Positions 40,236 to 50,688 of a stretch of DNA of 64,000 nucleotides are shown in pieces. This stretch comes from Ypsolopha sequella (lineage: Eukaryota; Arthropoda; Insecta; Lepidoptera; Ypsolophidae), in assembly GCA_934047225.1 (NCBI GenBank), contig OW203991.1, forward strand, positions 3,596,001-3,660,000, written 5' to 3'. The translations under genes and the position numbers were made by a program. Below the pieces are notes generated by a model. That model made no database searches. It had not been told where the DNA came from and saw only the letters and a program-made list of their open reading frames with translations. Positions within the stretch are counted from its first letter, which is position 1; the number at the start of each line of letters is the position of its first letter.

Positions 40236-40371
40236 ATGTTCCTTTCACTTACTGCCTGGCTACAAATGTGGACGCTGACCTATATGTATGGAGTACAATC
40301 AATTATGTTTCCCAGTCTCAGAGCACCTGATAGCAAACTTAAAGTCACGATGGAACAAGCATCTTGGATTC
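40236..40371 (+). CDS. gene C upstream coding exon, Tret1-like transporter
   Basis: Acceptor AATATTTCAG (ends 40235), donor GTAAGT (40372). 136 bp, coding MFLSLTAWLQMWTLTYMYGV then QSIMFPS...VTMEQASWI plus one base (phase 1). It holds the first transmembrane helix and the segment before helix 2. The first codon is ATG, but the exon begins right after a splice acceptor and its paralogue in gene B has GTG there, so translation probably starts in an unseen earlier exon. Confidence 0.87.
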
Positions 40372-40411
40372 GTAAGTAAAATATTTTAAAAACCTGTAGC
40401 ACCAAAATGCT

Positions 40412-41250
40412 TGACGGTAACCGCTGTGCCTCGCCTTAGGCACCAAGCGGCGAAGCGGGGGGAGGAAAGGACATAGCATGAGTTCACATGAGACCGACAT
40501 TGTCGGACAGCTGTACTTTTACTTAATAATTTTTTTCATTTGTTTGATTTTGATTCTGATTTTAATTAGAAGTTTTTAAATAAAAATCATATATTTATAT
40601 AACGTACCTCGTTACTTATTTCACTTAACAGTGATTTCCTAAAAAATATAAAAAGATTATATTTATAGCGTTAAAATTATTGTTAAGGGCGCACCGAGCG
40701 TTTGCCTTTGTCTCTATCTTTTTCTTTATGTGTAAAGAGTAAAGAAAATAACCAAACTTTTGCACTGTTTTCATGTTTTTCGTTGTTATTTTCATCATAT
40801 TGTTCTTAAATAAAAAACTATCGTGTATAAACGCTCCAGTTATCTATGAACTTTATTTTAGTAACTGAATCTTCATATCAAATTACTTATTTATATAAAA
40901 AAGTAGAGAAAAAGAGGAAAAAATTACTCGAAAAGAGGTAACTATGCGAATTTATTCTATCGAGCCAACTTTATCAAATCGTGTTTCCATCGTGTGTACA
41001 GTCTAGTATATAAACCCAATAATACCGATATATTTCCTTAGATTTTAATTTAATTGTTTACTACTTTTAACAAGGGTTATAAAAACGTGTTTGTGTGTGT
41101 AAAAAGCTCGGTGCGCTCTTAACCAACAATCTCGTAATATCCGACAACATCGATCTCAAGTGAACTCATGCTACTCCTTCCTTTCCTCTCCTAGCCTCGC
41201 CGCGCGGCCCCCAAGGTGAGGCACAGCGGTTATGGTCAGGCTATACCTGA
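40412..41250. mobile_element. foldback element with TTAA MITE-2 nested inside
   Basis: Left arm TAACCGCTGTGCCTCGCCTT ... AGCATGAGTTCACATGAGA (40418-40515) pairs with right arm 41140-41240 (CTCAAGTGAACTCATGCTAC ... GGTGAGGCACAGCGGTTA), each about 100 bases. A family-2 MITE (40687-41118) is nested between the arms next to the right one. It sits in the intron of gene C, starting 40 bases after the donor. Confidence 0.75.
40687..41118. mobile_element. TTAA-target MITE family 2, copy 1
   Basis: TTAA on both sides (40683-40686, 41119-41122); inverted ends GGGCGCACCGAGC / GCTCGGTGCGCTC. A second copy lies at 54664-55093. Confidence 0.9.
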
Positions 41251-41347
41251 GTCAAAAGAATTTGTTATTCAAAATATCTGCCTGCTTTGACTGTACTTTC
41301 AGCATAGACCAAACGCACATCTGATTTACGTCACAGTCTGAGATTAA

Positions 41348-41982
41348 AGCTATGGTTTCCTCCGAAAGCGGTGGCGACATATGCGGACGCAATATGATGG
41401 CCGTAAAAGAACGGCCGAAGACCCGTGGAATGTTCGAGACTGACGGCCGTCTTTTTACGGAAAAAAACAGACCACAAAGTACGTGTCAACAGTAGCAAAT
41501 GGACGACTTTGATTTAGCGTTACTCGTATAGTTGGAAGATGAGCAATCATCAGAAGACGAAAATAATCATATGAAGAAAAGCTATTTATACAAAGCTCGT
41601 ATTAACAAAGATGCTTTTGAAATTTTAGTGCGCCGCTTTTATGCTTTACATTATATAATATATCATGAATCCGCACAAAATCTATTAAGATTTCGTCTTC
41701 TTCGCTGCTCCAGTTGACATTCATTTTACAATAAATAGTACATAGTACATAAATAGTACATAGTACATTCTATACTATTGAAAAAAACGTTCGAGATTCT
41801 TCAACACCGTAAAGAACGGCCGTCATGCAAATGGCGGCACCGCTACTGACGCTACGGTGTCAAACAACGCTCTCTAGGAAACCACCGCCATCTTGTTTTC
41901 ATAGCCAACGTTTCAGTGACGTCATTCAACGCTATATAGCGACCGCTAAATGTCGCCACCGCTTTTGGAGGAAACTAGAGCT
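41348..41982. mobile_element. PIF/Harbinger element, non-autonomous, in gene C intron
   Basis: 635 bp. Ends AGCTATGGTTTCCTCCGAAA and (inverted) AGCTCTAGTTTCCTCCAAAA, similar for about 30 bases through GCGGTGGCGAC. A 3-bp TAA duplication lies on both sides (41345-41347, 41983-41985), the hallmark of PIF/Harbinger. A broken transposase start lies within (41499-41717). Confidence 0.85.
41499..41717 (+). pseudogene. Harbinger transposase N-terminal remnant
   Basis: ATG at 41499, reading MDDFDLALLV, an in-frame TAG at 41529, then LEDEQSSEDENNHMKK...YKARINKDAFEILVRRFY. The acidic stretch followed by a basic K-A-R-I-N-K-D-A-F-E-I-L-V-R motif resembles the start of Harbinger-type (DDE) transposases. 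The catalytic part is missing. Confidence 0.55.
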
Positions 41983-41985
41983 TAA

Positions 41986-42953
41986 GCGATCTACAATAGT
42001 GCTACAAGCATCTTATGGCTCGTTGATTGGTTGTCTTCAAAATCGGAACTAACGCCGCTACCATACTTCTTGTTTCACAGCTGCGCCCCCCTGTCACAGT
42101 CATCTACGCGCCATCAGATCCTTGTAGCACTGTACACACATCGACTGCTACTGTTTTTGATGAAGAGATGGATAGAACAGTAGCCATTTCTATTGCCAAG
42201 GTCTTTTGATTTAATTAATACACTATTCGCAACATCAAAAAGATTTCGCTATTTTAAAAACTCTTTTCTCATGGTATACAGTTTAGTGGATTGAGATGAA
42301 GCAGAATCAGAATCAGAATGTACTAAAAATCTAAAGTATATGAAATTGAGAAATTTTATCAAAGGACTCTCGTCATCGATTTTGGAAAGAATGAAAACAA
42401 AACAACATAAATTTTTTTTAGAAAAATTACTTATCTAATTCGGGAATTCAACCTGCAAAAAAAATTACATTTTGTATTATTGCAACAACCAATATTGTTG
42501 CTAAAAAGAACCAAGAATTCAAAATTAGAAAAATACTGACAAAAATCCGAACACAAAATGAAAAAATTAATCCCACGCGTTGCACATGATTTACATTGAT
42601 AACTACAGAGATTTTTCATTAATTTAAAGCGAAAATTGAACTTTCATTCAAAACATTGCCATTTAAGTAAAAAATCAGGACAATTATAAAAGATCAAAGT
42701 CCCCAGACTTTGACCCCCCGACTTCAGTCTGGTCTTCAGACCAGAAGTCCGAACATTACATTCGATGGATTACAAACGAATTCAACGCCGGCGAAACTAT
42801 AAAAACAAGGAACCGTTCTGCATAAGTTTTGTCAGTTAATCTATTCCTAACTTTTTAAATGCTCTTCATGCCTAAACCAAGGAATGTCATGTGTTATGAA
42901 GGGACGAATTTGGCTAAATTCTCTACGATTTATTTTATTTTGTTTTGTTCCAG
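41986..42953 (+). other. 3' part of gene C intron
   Basis: Unassigned AT-rich DNA with some short hairpins (for example CTGGTCTTCAGACCAG near 42730). It ends in the acceptor TTTTGTTCCAG (42943-42953). Confidence 0.6.
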
Positions 42954-44239
42954 CTTCTATGTTTATTTTGATGGGACTACCGGCATCGCTACTGGCAGGA
43001 TGTTTGACTCCTAAGTACGGCCGCAAGAAAATTTGTTTGTTGTATTCAATACCAAATATATTAGGAGCAATTATTATTTCTTACGCTCAAGACTTCCAAA
43101 CTCTATTTGCTGGATTTATTATAACTGGAACAATCGGAGGATCAAAGTATATTAGCAACATCTACATTGCAGAATGTTGTTCACCAAGACTAAGAGGAAG
43201 TATGCTGGACATCAAGTATTTTTTTGTTTTTTTAGGTTTCGCAGTTGCAAGATTACTGGGTAATGCTGGATGCGACTGGAGAAATTTAGCGTTATATTCT
43301 ATAATTTGGCCGATTTTAGCTTTTTTTGTATGTTTATTCAGCCCAGAGAGTCCAACTTGGCTGGCTACTCAAGGTAGATTTGAGGAATCCAGAAAAGCAT
43401 ATATTTGGTTAAGGGGCCATACAGAAATGGAAGAAATCAATCAATTAATAGAAACACAAGATAAAATTTTGAAGACAAAAGCAATTACAAATAAAAACAA
43501 GAAGTTCAATTTTAAAGAAGTAGTTAAATTATTTTTTGACAAAAGTTTTATGAAAGCAAATTCTATAGTATTGTGCACTGCAATATTTTATGATGCTTGT
43601 GGGAAACAAATTATAGCGACATATATCGATGCTGTCAACGCAATAACCAACGACCCGAAACATGCAAGTTACTATGCATTTGCTTTAGACATTACTGACT
43701 GCGTTGCATTGTGTGTGTCAACAATTACAGTAACTTTAGTCCGCAGAAGAAGATTGCTATTCGCAGTTGGTGTCCCAGCTGTTATATTGGTATTATGTTT
43801 TAGTGCTGTGTCCTATGTTTCTTATTTAAAGTTATTACCTGATTATTTATCATGGCTTCCTTTTGGTATGTATTGGGTATATACTTTTATGATAAGCGTT
43901 AGTGCTTTACCGATATTAAATACCATTCAAGGTGAAATATACCCTCTATCACATCGAGGTGCTGGCATTGTCTGTAATAGCATAATATATGCTATTATGC
44001 TGATCATTATTACTAAAACTGGTTTGTACATGATAAAAAGCTTTTTAGTACATGGCACATTTTTCTTAAATGCTGTTATAATGTCACTGGCTTTATTATA
44101 TTTATATTTCATGTTGCCTGAAACATTTAACAGAACTTTGCAGAGTATTGAAGAAGAACTAGATAAAAATGAAACAAAAGGTATTATTTCATTGAATCCA
44201 GAATGCAATGAGAAAATGCTTGATGAGGAAAATGTATGA
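42954..44239 (+). CDS. Tret1-like MFS sugar transporter, gene C, last exon
   Basis: Large last exon of the third sugar transporter. It begins CT-TCT-ATG after the acceptor at 42943-42953, joining in phase 1 to the 136-bp exon at 40236-40371 to give W-I-P-S-M. The open frame extends upstream of the acceptor, but the paralogues fix the boundary. Visible motifs: GRKK, ECCSPRLRG, PESPTWLATQGRFEESRK, RRRR, GEIYPLSHRGAG and PETFNRTL. The C-terminal tail is short and acidic. Stop 44237-44239, poly(A) signal AATAAA at 44301-44306. Family role: facilitated sugar uptake or release at the plasma membrane. Confidence 0.9.
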
Positions 44240-44300
44240 TACATAATCAAAACTTTATGATCGTTTATTGTGTTTATAACTGTTTTTCTTCGTTATCGAA

Positions 44301-44306
44301 AATAAA
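44301..44306 (+). promoter_or_regulatory. poly(A) signal of gene C
   Basis: AATAAA 62 bases after the gene C stop, well placed for cleavage shortly downstream. Confidence 0.65.
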
Positions 44307-45080
44307 GTGAAAAAAATTACTTTTATACTAATTTGTTTGACGAAGCTTATCCATGAAGTTACAGAACTGATTTCTATTTTGTCCTTTGTAACAGAAGGTA
44401 GAAATTTTGAAGCGCTACGATGCCGATGAAAACAACAACAGATATTTTCTAGAATCTAGATAGTTATTGCTATTGATATTGATAGATTATTGCTCTGAAT
44501 GTCTCATTTGATTTTTAAATAGCGTTCTTCATAAGTTACAGTTTAAATTCAAATTCAAAATGTTTTATTTGTACTATTTGTATTTGTTACTACCGTCATT
44601 AGACTAAATAGTTAGTCTATGCTATCCACTCATATACATGTATAGTATAGTCATACTCGAAAAAAATACTATTATATGAATCTTTGATTAATTATTTGTT
44701 AAAGAAAAGCATTACTTATGTAGGTAAATGTATTACTTCTTTACTAAAACTATTTATATAGAAAATGGACTAAGGAGCAGAACTAAGAAAGAAACACAAA
44801 TAATTGTTAAAATACAATTTATTGCGAGATAACAAGAATAATATCAAAGATAGTAAAAACCATACTGATTGAACGTAAATTCAAACAAGATCACAATATG
44901 GCAACTGACTGCAACAAGGACAGTAGAAGTCAACGAACTAAAATTTTATAGACATCTATCTCTTACATCCCTTCCTAGGATTATGGCCCCATGTGTGATT
45001 TTGAGTATACTACATATTAAAACTATGATAGAAATAAATTTCTATGTTTGAACACATTTATCTGGATTTATCTGGATACT
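44307..45080. other. unassigned sequence
   Basis: AT-rich. A CAAATTCAAAATGTTTTATTTG block near 44556 resembles LINE tails. No gene. Confidence 0.4.
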
Positions 45081-45150
45081 CACATCCAGATTTACTTTTC
45101 TTTCTGCGTTTCTATAGGTATACTGCAATGATATAATGTTAATTTATACT
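45081..45150 (+). mobile_element. SINE-2 body fragment
   Basis: CACATCCAGATTTACTTTTC...TGCAATGATATAATGTTAA, matching the sequence after the tRNA-like head at 22184 but without that head. Confidence 0.65.
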
Positions 45151-45304
45151 ACATATGATTGGCTAGTGGTGATTACGCCATTCCGAATCTAACCATAGAC
45201 TTGAGTTGGACCGAAAAGAATGGACCTAGTCGTAGTCTTTATGTTATTTTATAAAAGACGAAAATGTAAAAAGCACTATACGTGGTAGTGTCAATCGTAA
45301 AAGA

Positions 45305-45850
45305 GATGGGTTTCCACCCGGGAAAATTCCCGGAAAGTTTCCGTGAAAACACGCGTTTGGGAAAATATTCGGGTGTTTTCATATTGACATTTTGTTTTAA
45401 TATATTTTGAAATAAAAGCTATTGACCATGGCAAATAAGTAGATTTGCCGTATTGTAGCTAAATGACAGAAAGTTCTTCTTTAATTGACAGTATCATTGT
45501 TTTAAAATAATTCTTTTTTTTTTCTCAGAAAGTAATGCATATTTCAAAAAAACTTTATCAGTAAAAGGTGTTTGTAATAGCATCAGCAGTCTATCACAAA
45601 AAAAAATTGTTCGGTTACTTAACTTTTTAATTAAATATTTTCAAGTGCCTGTAGTTTCCAAAGCGCATATTTTCGCAGCTAAGTGTAAGAAAATAAAATG
45701 TTGGTTGTAACTTCCTCTATCATCTGCAGTAAGTTTCATTTTAAGTTTCAAAGTATTTGTGGAGAAAAATGAAAAAACCCACTGAATGGGAATTTTCCCC
45801 GATAAACACCGGGAATATTTCCGATGGGAATTTTCCCGCGCTTATCTCTA
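45305..45850. mobile_element. possible MITE with GGGAAAATTCCC-type repeats at both ends
   Basis: AGAGATGGGTTTCCACCCGG at the left and GGAATTTTCCCGCGCTTATC TCT at the right, loosely inverted. GGGAAAATTCCC (45320-45331), GGGAATTTTCCC (45788-45799), GGGAATATTTCC (45811-45822) and GGGAATTTTCCC (45826-45837) occur in the two terminal zones. The interior is AT-rich without genes. Confidence 0.45.
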
Positions 45851-47667
45851 ATCGTATATAAGGTTATTTCGATTTTAGGGTTTTGGGTTTTAAATTTATG
45901 AAAATTTCGAATTTTTACGCATAAAAACTGATCTCATGACTCTTGCATCATGTCATGTTTGCACAAGTTGCTTATTCACCATTTTGTCAGGTAGCACGAC
46001 CGGCGGGTACCCGGTCTTTCCACCGATCATGCAACTGGACAAGATAAAACTCCTAATTGTAACCTAATCGTTGGTAAAAGGTTCTGAAGAAAACTTCGAG
46101 GTACTATACAATTAAGTTTATTTAATTTTACCAAAACAAAATGTCTAAATTTCACAAGTCAAAGGAAAGGTGTTAACGGAAAAAATTATCTTAGTTACAA
46201 GTTTTTGGCCAAGACCTTCATTTGGCAAATTTCCTGCCAAGACATTACTAAGTCCTTAAGTACCTTTAAATAGTTGTGTTAGGTACCGCCTTAACATCTG
46301 GTAGTAATATTACATTGGAATTAGTATTGCCAAGACATAAATAAACATTAAGTGATAACTAGGTGGAATTGTTACCGCCTTATCCACAGGTAACTAGATT
46401 ACATGGAATCTTGTGAAAATTACATTAAACAAAAAACTTTAAAAGTAACAAAACTTGTAAACAAACAAGGGAAATAATTTTCTAAATAAAATCTAGCTCA
46501 GGGGAGCCGTAGATCCTACAAACAATAAATATTTGTCGTACATACACTTTAAACCAAATCGTCTGGTACACCATTCAGTTCTACCAGGTAAAAAAAATAT
46601 TACGGAACATTAAATTTTACAGTTTGGGTTATTCGGTGAAACAGGAAGAAGAATTTACCCTTGAATACTAATAGGACACATAACTAAGTGTCCAGAAAAC
46701 ATACCGTCCTAGATATCTTCATTGTGTGTGGATAAAAGTAAAAAAATTCCAACACCTACTTGAATTTTTCCAATAACCACCACGGAAATGACCCGCCGTC
46801 CGCTGCCCCCTTCAAGGTCAACGATCCTCGACCGCGCAGACAAAGGAACTGCTACTGCGTACACCACGCGGCGATCATAACTCTGCCAGCTGGTAAATCT
46901 CGAAAAACTGGTAATCTCGGAAACAAGAAGATCTTGAAAAACACGAAGATCTTGAAAAAACACCCATGCTCTGACGATAGTCAGAACTCCCTCCAACCCG
47001 ACGAAAAAATTCCTTTTCAAAAATCAATCCAACGCATATGTAAAATTTATCTAATATAACAAAAACACAACTCCTGTTGGCACATCCGCCATTTTCATTC
47101 GCCGTTGAACGCCAACAAATGAAGAAACACTCAACACAAGTTTACTGTGACAACTCCGCTCGACAAATGAACGAGAACCAACCTCGAGCAATGCAGCAGT
47201 CACGCGAGCAACTTATGTCTAATTAAGAGGGTAAACCGAAATTTAACATCAAGCAAAACTTTTACGACGCGTAGCTTTTTGTGATAACCAACCCTACAAA
47301 ATTTGCAATGCTACAATTTCACGGTGCAACCCGGCATTTTGTTCCTCCTTCTTTAATAATTTTGTTGTGCTTACTAGTGCGGACGGCGCGCCACGCAGCG
47401 CAAGCTTGATAAACGCAATACACATAAATATAAGCCCTGCCCGCCTGGGCACATAAATGATGGCGTCAAGTTTTTAGCGAGTTTACACTTCCATAAAATT
47501 TTAATTCGTTGGTAGAAGTATTAGTTTTATCAAGATCTTTTCAGCATCTCTCCTTATTTGAACATCCGCCACTCTAGCATCTGGCAATGCCATCTTGCCC
47601 AGGACAAATAATATATTTATAAGCCTTTGGATAGTGCTAGCTTTATCTAGATAATGTTAGTGTATAT
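45851..47667. other. unassigned 1.8 kb with a GC-richer core
   Basis: No gene recognised. 46700-47500 is GC-richer, with overlapping frames on both strands (46709-47020 minus, 46760-47059 plus) that lack family features. GAAGATCTTGAAAAACAC is repeated in tandem near 46927-46960. On the minus strand, AAAATGGCGGATG near 47090 and a TATA-like ACATAAATATAAG near 47425 hint at promoter or LTR sequence, but this is not provable here. Confidence 0.3.
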
Positions 47668-47926
47668 AAGGTCTTTCAATTTAAATTGAAAGAAATTTAG
47701 GGGGACATTCAGTATCTTTAATACATCACATTCCGCTGCAAAGCACTTTTTTTGCGCGATTTTTTTTTTCACTTCTCAGTACAAAGTGGTCCGATCAGCT
47801 GACTCAGTTTGTATGGACAAGTGAAGAAAAAGTTCCCGCAAAAAAAAGAACTTTGCAGTGGAATGTGATGTGATAACGATATTGAATCACCTCCTAAATT
47901 ACTTTCAATTTAAATTGAAAGACCTT
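47668..47926. mobile_element. long-arm MITE (AAGGTCTTTCAATT), copy 2
   Basis: Same arms and core CCGATCAGCTGACTCAG as 39864-40125, with scattered differences. Flanks are GTATAT and ATATAC. Confidence 0.88.
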
Positions 47927-48286
47927 ATATACGAATAATTTTATTATTCGTGAAAAAAAATTGAGAAATCGAGAGAAAAAAAAAAGTTTTTTCATACATT
48001 TTGTTTGGGTAGCTATGTAATTTAACCATGCAAAAGCTGATTTTATTTCGCGATTCGAAGGTTGGCTCCATAGTAAAAGTTGTTTTGCCAAACCCAATTT
48101 TAGGATAGACTAGTTTGGCCTAGGCCAAAGTGGTTTTTGGTTGTCATAAAAAAATAACCACAAAGGTTATTTATGGCGCGATAACCTTCTAACCTAACCT
48201 ACCGGCTCTCTTCTGCGCTGCAAGACTTCCGAAAAACTATGTAGTTTGGATAGTTTGTCCTAAAATCGGGTTTGGCTAGTAACATA

Positions 48287-48632
48287 TACATCGTCACGAG
48301 ATGAATCCCCGAGGGGGTTTCAGAGGTGTTCCGAGTGTGAACTGTGAAATGCAAGTCACAGTCTACACTCGGCACAACCGCGTTTCACAAACGATTATTA
48401 CGCCCCAAAGTGATGGGTGGTGAGCCCTAACGTCGTTCTTCGGGCACAAATTCACGCTTTTAAGGACATGCAGGTTTCCTCGCGATGTTTTCCTTCACCA
48501 TTCAGCAATTGGTAAGTACGAACCAATACCATGCATTTAAATCCCAAAAAACTCATTGGTGCATGCATGCCCGACCGGGGATTGAACCGGGATCTTGGCG
48601 ACGTGTATGTAGGTCGCCTAACCGAGACGTGG
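48287..48632 (-). mobile_element. tRNA-derived SINE-1, reverse copy
   Basis: On the minus strand: TCGGTTAGGCGACC (A-box region), CGGTTCAATCCCC (B box), then CGGGCATGCATGCACCAATG and the body to CCTCGGGGATTCATCTCGTG. Colinear with 8808-9170. Confidence 0.8.
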
Positions 48633-48850
48633 CACTTCAAAATACAAATTAATGATCACCATTAAAATGTTTAGGTCTGGTTAATTAACTGGTGATTTAT
48701 CTACATCAATACCACATTTTGATGGTCATTAATATGACTGGGGATACCAGAATTGAAAAATACTGATGGTTATAATTCAAAAGACGCCGCGGTCAAAGGC
48801 GATTGGAACTATCACAGAGTAAGCTAAAATACAATGATCTGAGTATAAAG

Positions 48851-48960
48851 AAAAATCGTCACGACATGGATCCCCAATAAGTGTCTGACGTTTCACCGAC
48901 GATCATTACGTCCCAGAGTGATGGGTGATGAACTAAATCGCCATACTTGGACATTGGATC
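48851..48960 (-). mobile_element. SINE-1 3' fragment
   Basis: Contains ATCGTCACGACATGGATCCC ... CGATCATTACGTCCCAGAGTGATGGGTGATGA, the SINE-1 body end in the same orientation as the copy just before it. Confidence 0.6.
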
Positions 48961-49213
48961 CACGGTGGCCTTATTTTTTATAAGGCTATAGGCATAGAGG
49001 CTGTAATAAAACACCTATCAAATGTAATAACTTTACCACCTTATTGCTGTTTTAATTTACGTATTTACCAATGGTAGTCAAAACATAACGATTGGTCAAG
49101 AAGGCTCTACACAAAAAAATAATCTCATTTTGTTATGGAAATGTTCTGCTCCTATGTTATTTAAATCTATTTTCAGTTACTTGCGTCATTGTCTCGTTAG
49201 CTACAGCTGTTGT
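48961..49213. other. unassigned sequence
   Basis: No feature seen. Confidence 0.35.
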
Positions 49214-49217
49214 TTTA

Positions 49218-49673
49218 GGCGATTAGTGTCGCCAAATTAGCAGCTCGATGTTTGTCGGTGCGAATATCGACGGAAATGAAATTGAAATAACGTTCATATC
49301 AGCGCACAATGCATAGTGGCTGTTACGACGCTCGCTGCGTCCTTGATAGGGTGAAATAGGAGAAAATAATACTTTTCACATGGACGTGATAGTTAAACTG
49401 AAAAATCCTATGTTACGTTTATAGCTATTAAATGTATCTATTACTCAAAGTATAAATGAATTAAATCGACTAAGCCACGTAGGAGCAGTAGCCAAAAAAC
49501 AACATTTCAGTTGAAATTTTTTTTCTGTTAGAAGTTTTGGTATTATGAAAAAGAAATATTTTGCATACGTCTTGTTAGAGTTGATAATTCATATATATTT
49601 TTTTCAGTATTTTTGGTTGGGCCATAAACGAGGAGTAGGCTTTAGAAAGTACCCTTTGGCGATATGAAGCCCC
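49218..49673 (+). mobile_element. TTAA-target MITE family 1, copy 4
   Basis: GGCGATTAGTGTCGCC start, right flank TTAA (49674-49677), left flank TTTA. More diverged than copies 1-3. Confidence 0.75.
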
Positions 49674-49759
49674 TTAACCAGAACGGGTCAAGCCCAAGGT
49701 TGATGTGAGGAGCTATTTGTGAGGAGTACGACAAAGTTGACTAAATACAAAAAAAAACA

Positions 49760-49975
49760 AGACCAAATCAACTTCGTAAACTGACACACTTACCGACATA
49801 CAAACTACCCTCATACAACAATAACTATGGTACTCGCACTTGGGAGTACATGCTACCAAAGATATTAAACGAACTACCAAGTGAAATTATAAGTCAACTG
49901 AATCGTAATCCTCACAAAATAAAAACTATTTTAAAGTGTCACTATCTCGATAAAAAAATTGATAAAATTAAATAA
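49760..49975 (+). pseudogene. C-terminal fragment of a LINE reverse transcriptase ORF
   Basis: Open from 49760 to TAA at 49973, reading ...KLPSYNNNYGTRTWEYMLPK then ILNELPSEI and a lysine-rich end. The Y-G-T-R-T...Y...P-K-I-L-N-E-L-P pattern is typical of the extreme C-terminus of CR1/Jockey-like LINE ORF2. The upstream coding sequence is missing. Confidence 0.55.
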
Positions 49976-50009
49976 GTAAAATTTTAGTTGTGAGCGCTTG
50001 CAGCGACAC

Positions 50010-50400
50010 ATAATAGTAATTTATGCTACTAGGGCGAAAAGGAATAAATTACGAGGACGATTTAAAACACGAGCGTAGCGAGTGTTTTAAACGTAACCGA
50101 GTAATTTATTGCTTTTACGCCCGTGTATCATACTACGTTTTTCAATGCATAGTGTGAGGAAATGAAAACAAATATAATCTTGTGAACTTTCAATTATGAT
50201 TGGCTCAAAAGGATTGTATCCAGAGCCATTATACAGTGGAAAAAAAAGTATAACATCTATGGTACACAGAAAAGGCTGCAGGTTAGCCAACCATTGCAAA
50301 CAAATTAAAAAAATAATAATAATAAAGCCCTAGGGCAAAATAATCGACTTTCTGTTCGGTTTTGATGCATAAAAAGTGGGCCTTTACGAGCACATTGAAA
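50010..50400 (-). repeat. dispersed repeat D, copy 2
   Basis: Reverse of 32250-32650, including the ACACGAGCGTAGCGAGTG hairpin, CTGCAGGTTAGCCAACCAT and AGCCCTAGGGCAAAAT blocks. Confidence 0.7.
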
Positions 50401-50519
50401 ACCTCTTTATGGTTTCCGTTAGCTGTATAAGTCTTATAATATTGTATATTTTTCTTGTATTTACTCAATAAACGCATAAAAAAAAATTTTGTTTTGCGGC
50501 ATGAAAGCAACGTGTAAAC

Positions 50520-50688
50520 CGTCTTGACAAAGGAAGATCTCAAGTATCTTGACTACTCAGATATACTTAGATTTTTATTAAAAGAAGCAGAACATTTGAG
50601 GAGGGAACACCCCTGGTACATTAGGATACCAAAGCTCAAGCAATGGGAATTGGATGGAATCCCACCAAAACCATTTCATGTAAAGTAG
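50520..50688 (+). CDS. unrecognised coding fragment, probable gene 3' end
   Basis: From the in-frame stop near 50511, 55 codons run open to TAG at 50686-50688: LTKEDLKYLDYSDILRFLLK then EAEHLRREHPWYIRIPKLKQ then WELDGIPPKPFHVK. Dense in charged and aromatic residues, it looks like a real protein C-terminus, perhaps helical then basic. No family recognised. No good acceptor is seen upstream; an AATAAA/poly(A)-like end of another repeat lies at 50466-50485. Sequence from about 50660 onward reappears inverted near 51330, so this may be a duplicated gene scrap. Confidence 0.4.

Noticed and set aside
42884..42953. N-terminal extension of gene C's last exon (open frame starting at 42884)
   Set aside because: The frame crosses the acceptor TTTTGTTCCAG at 42943-42953. 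Both paralogues use the equivalent acceptor, and the 136-bp exon supplies the preceding residues.
46709..47059. Opposed ~100-codon frames
   Set aside because: GC-richer DNA gives open frames on both strands; no motif, start context or homologue recognised.
48185..48210. Telomere-like CTAACCTAACC
   Set aside because: Only about two CCTAA units, within unique sequence; chance is likely.
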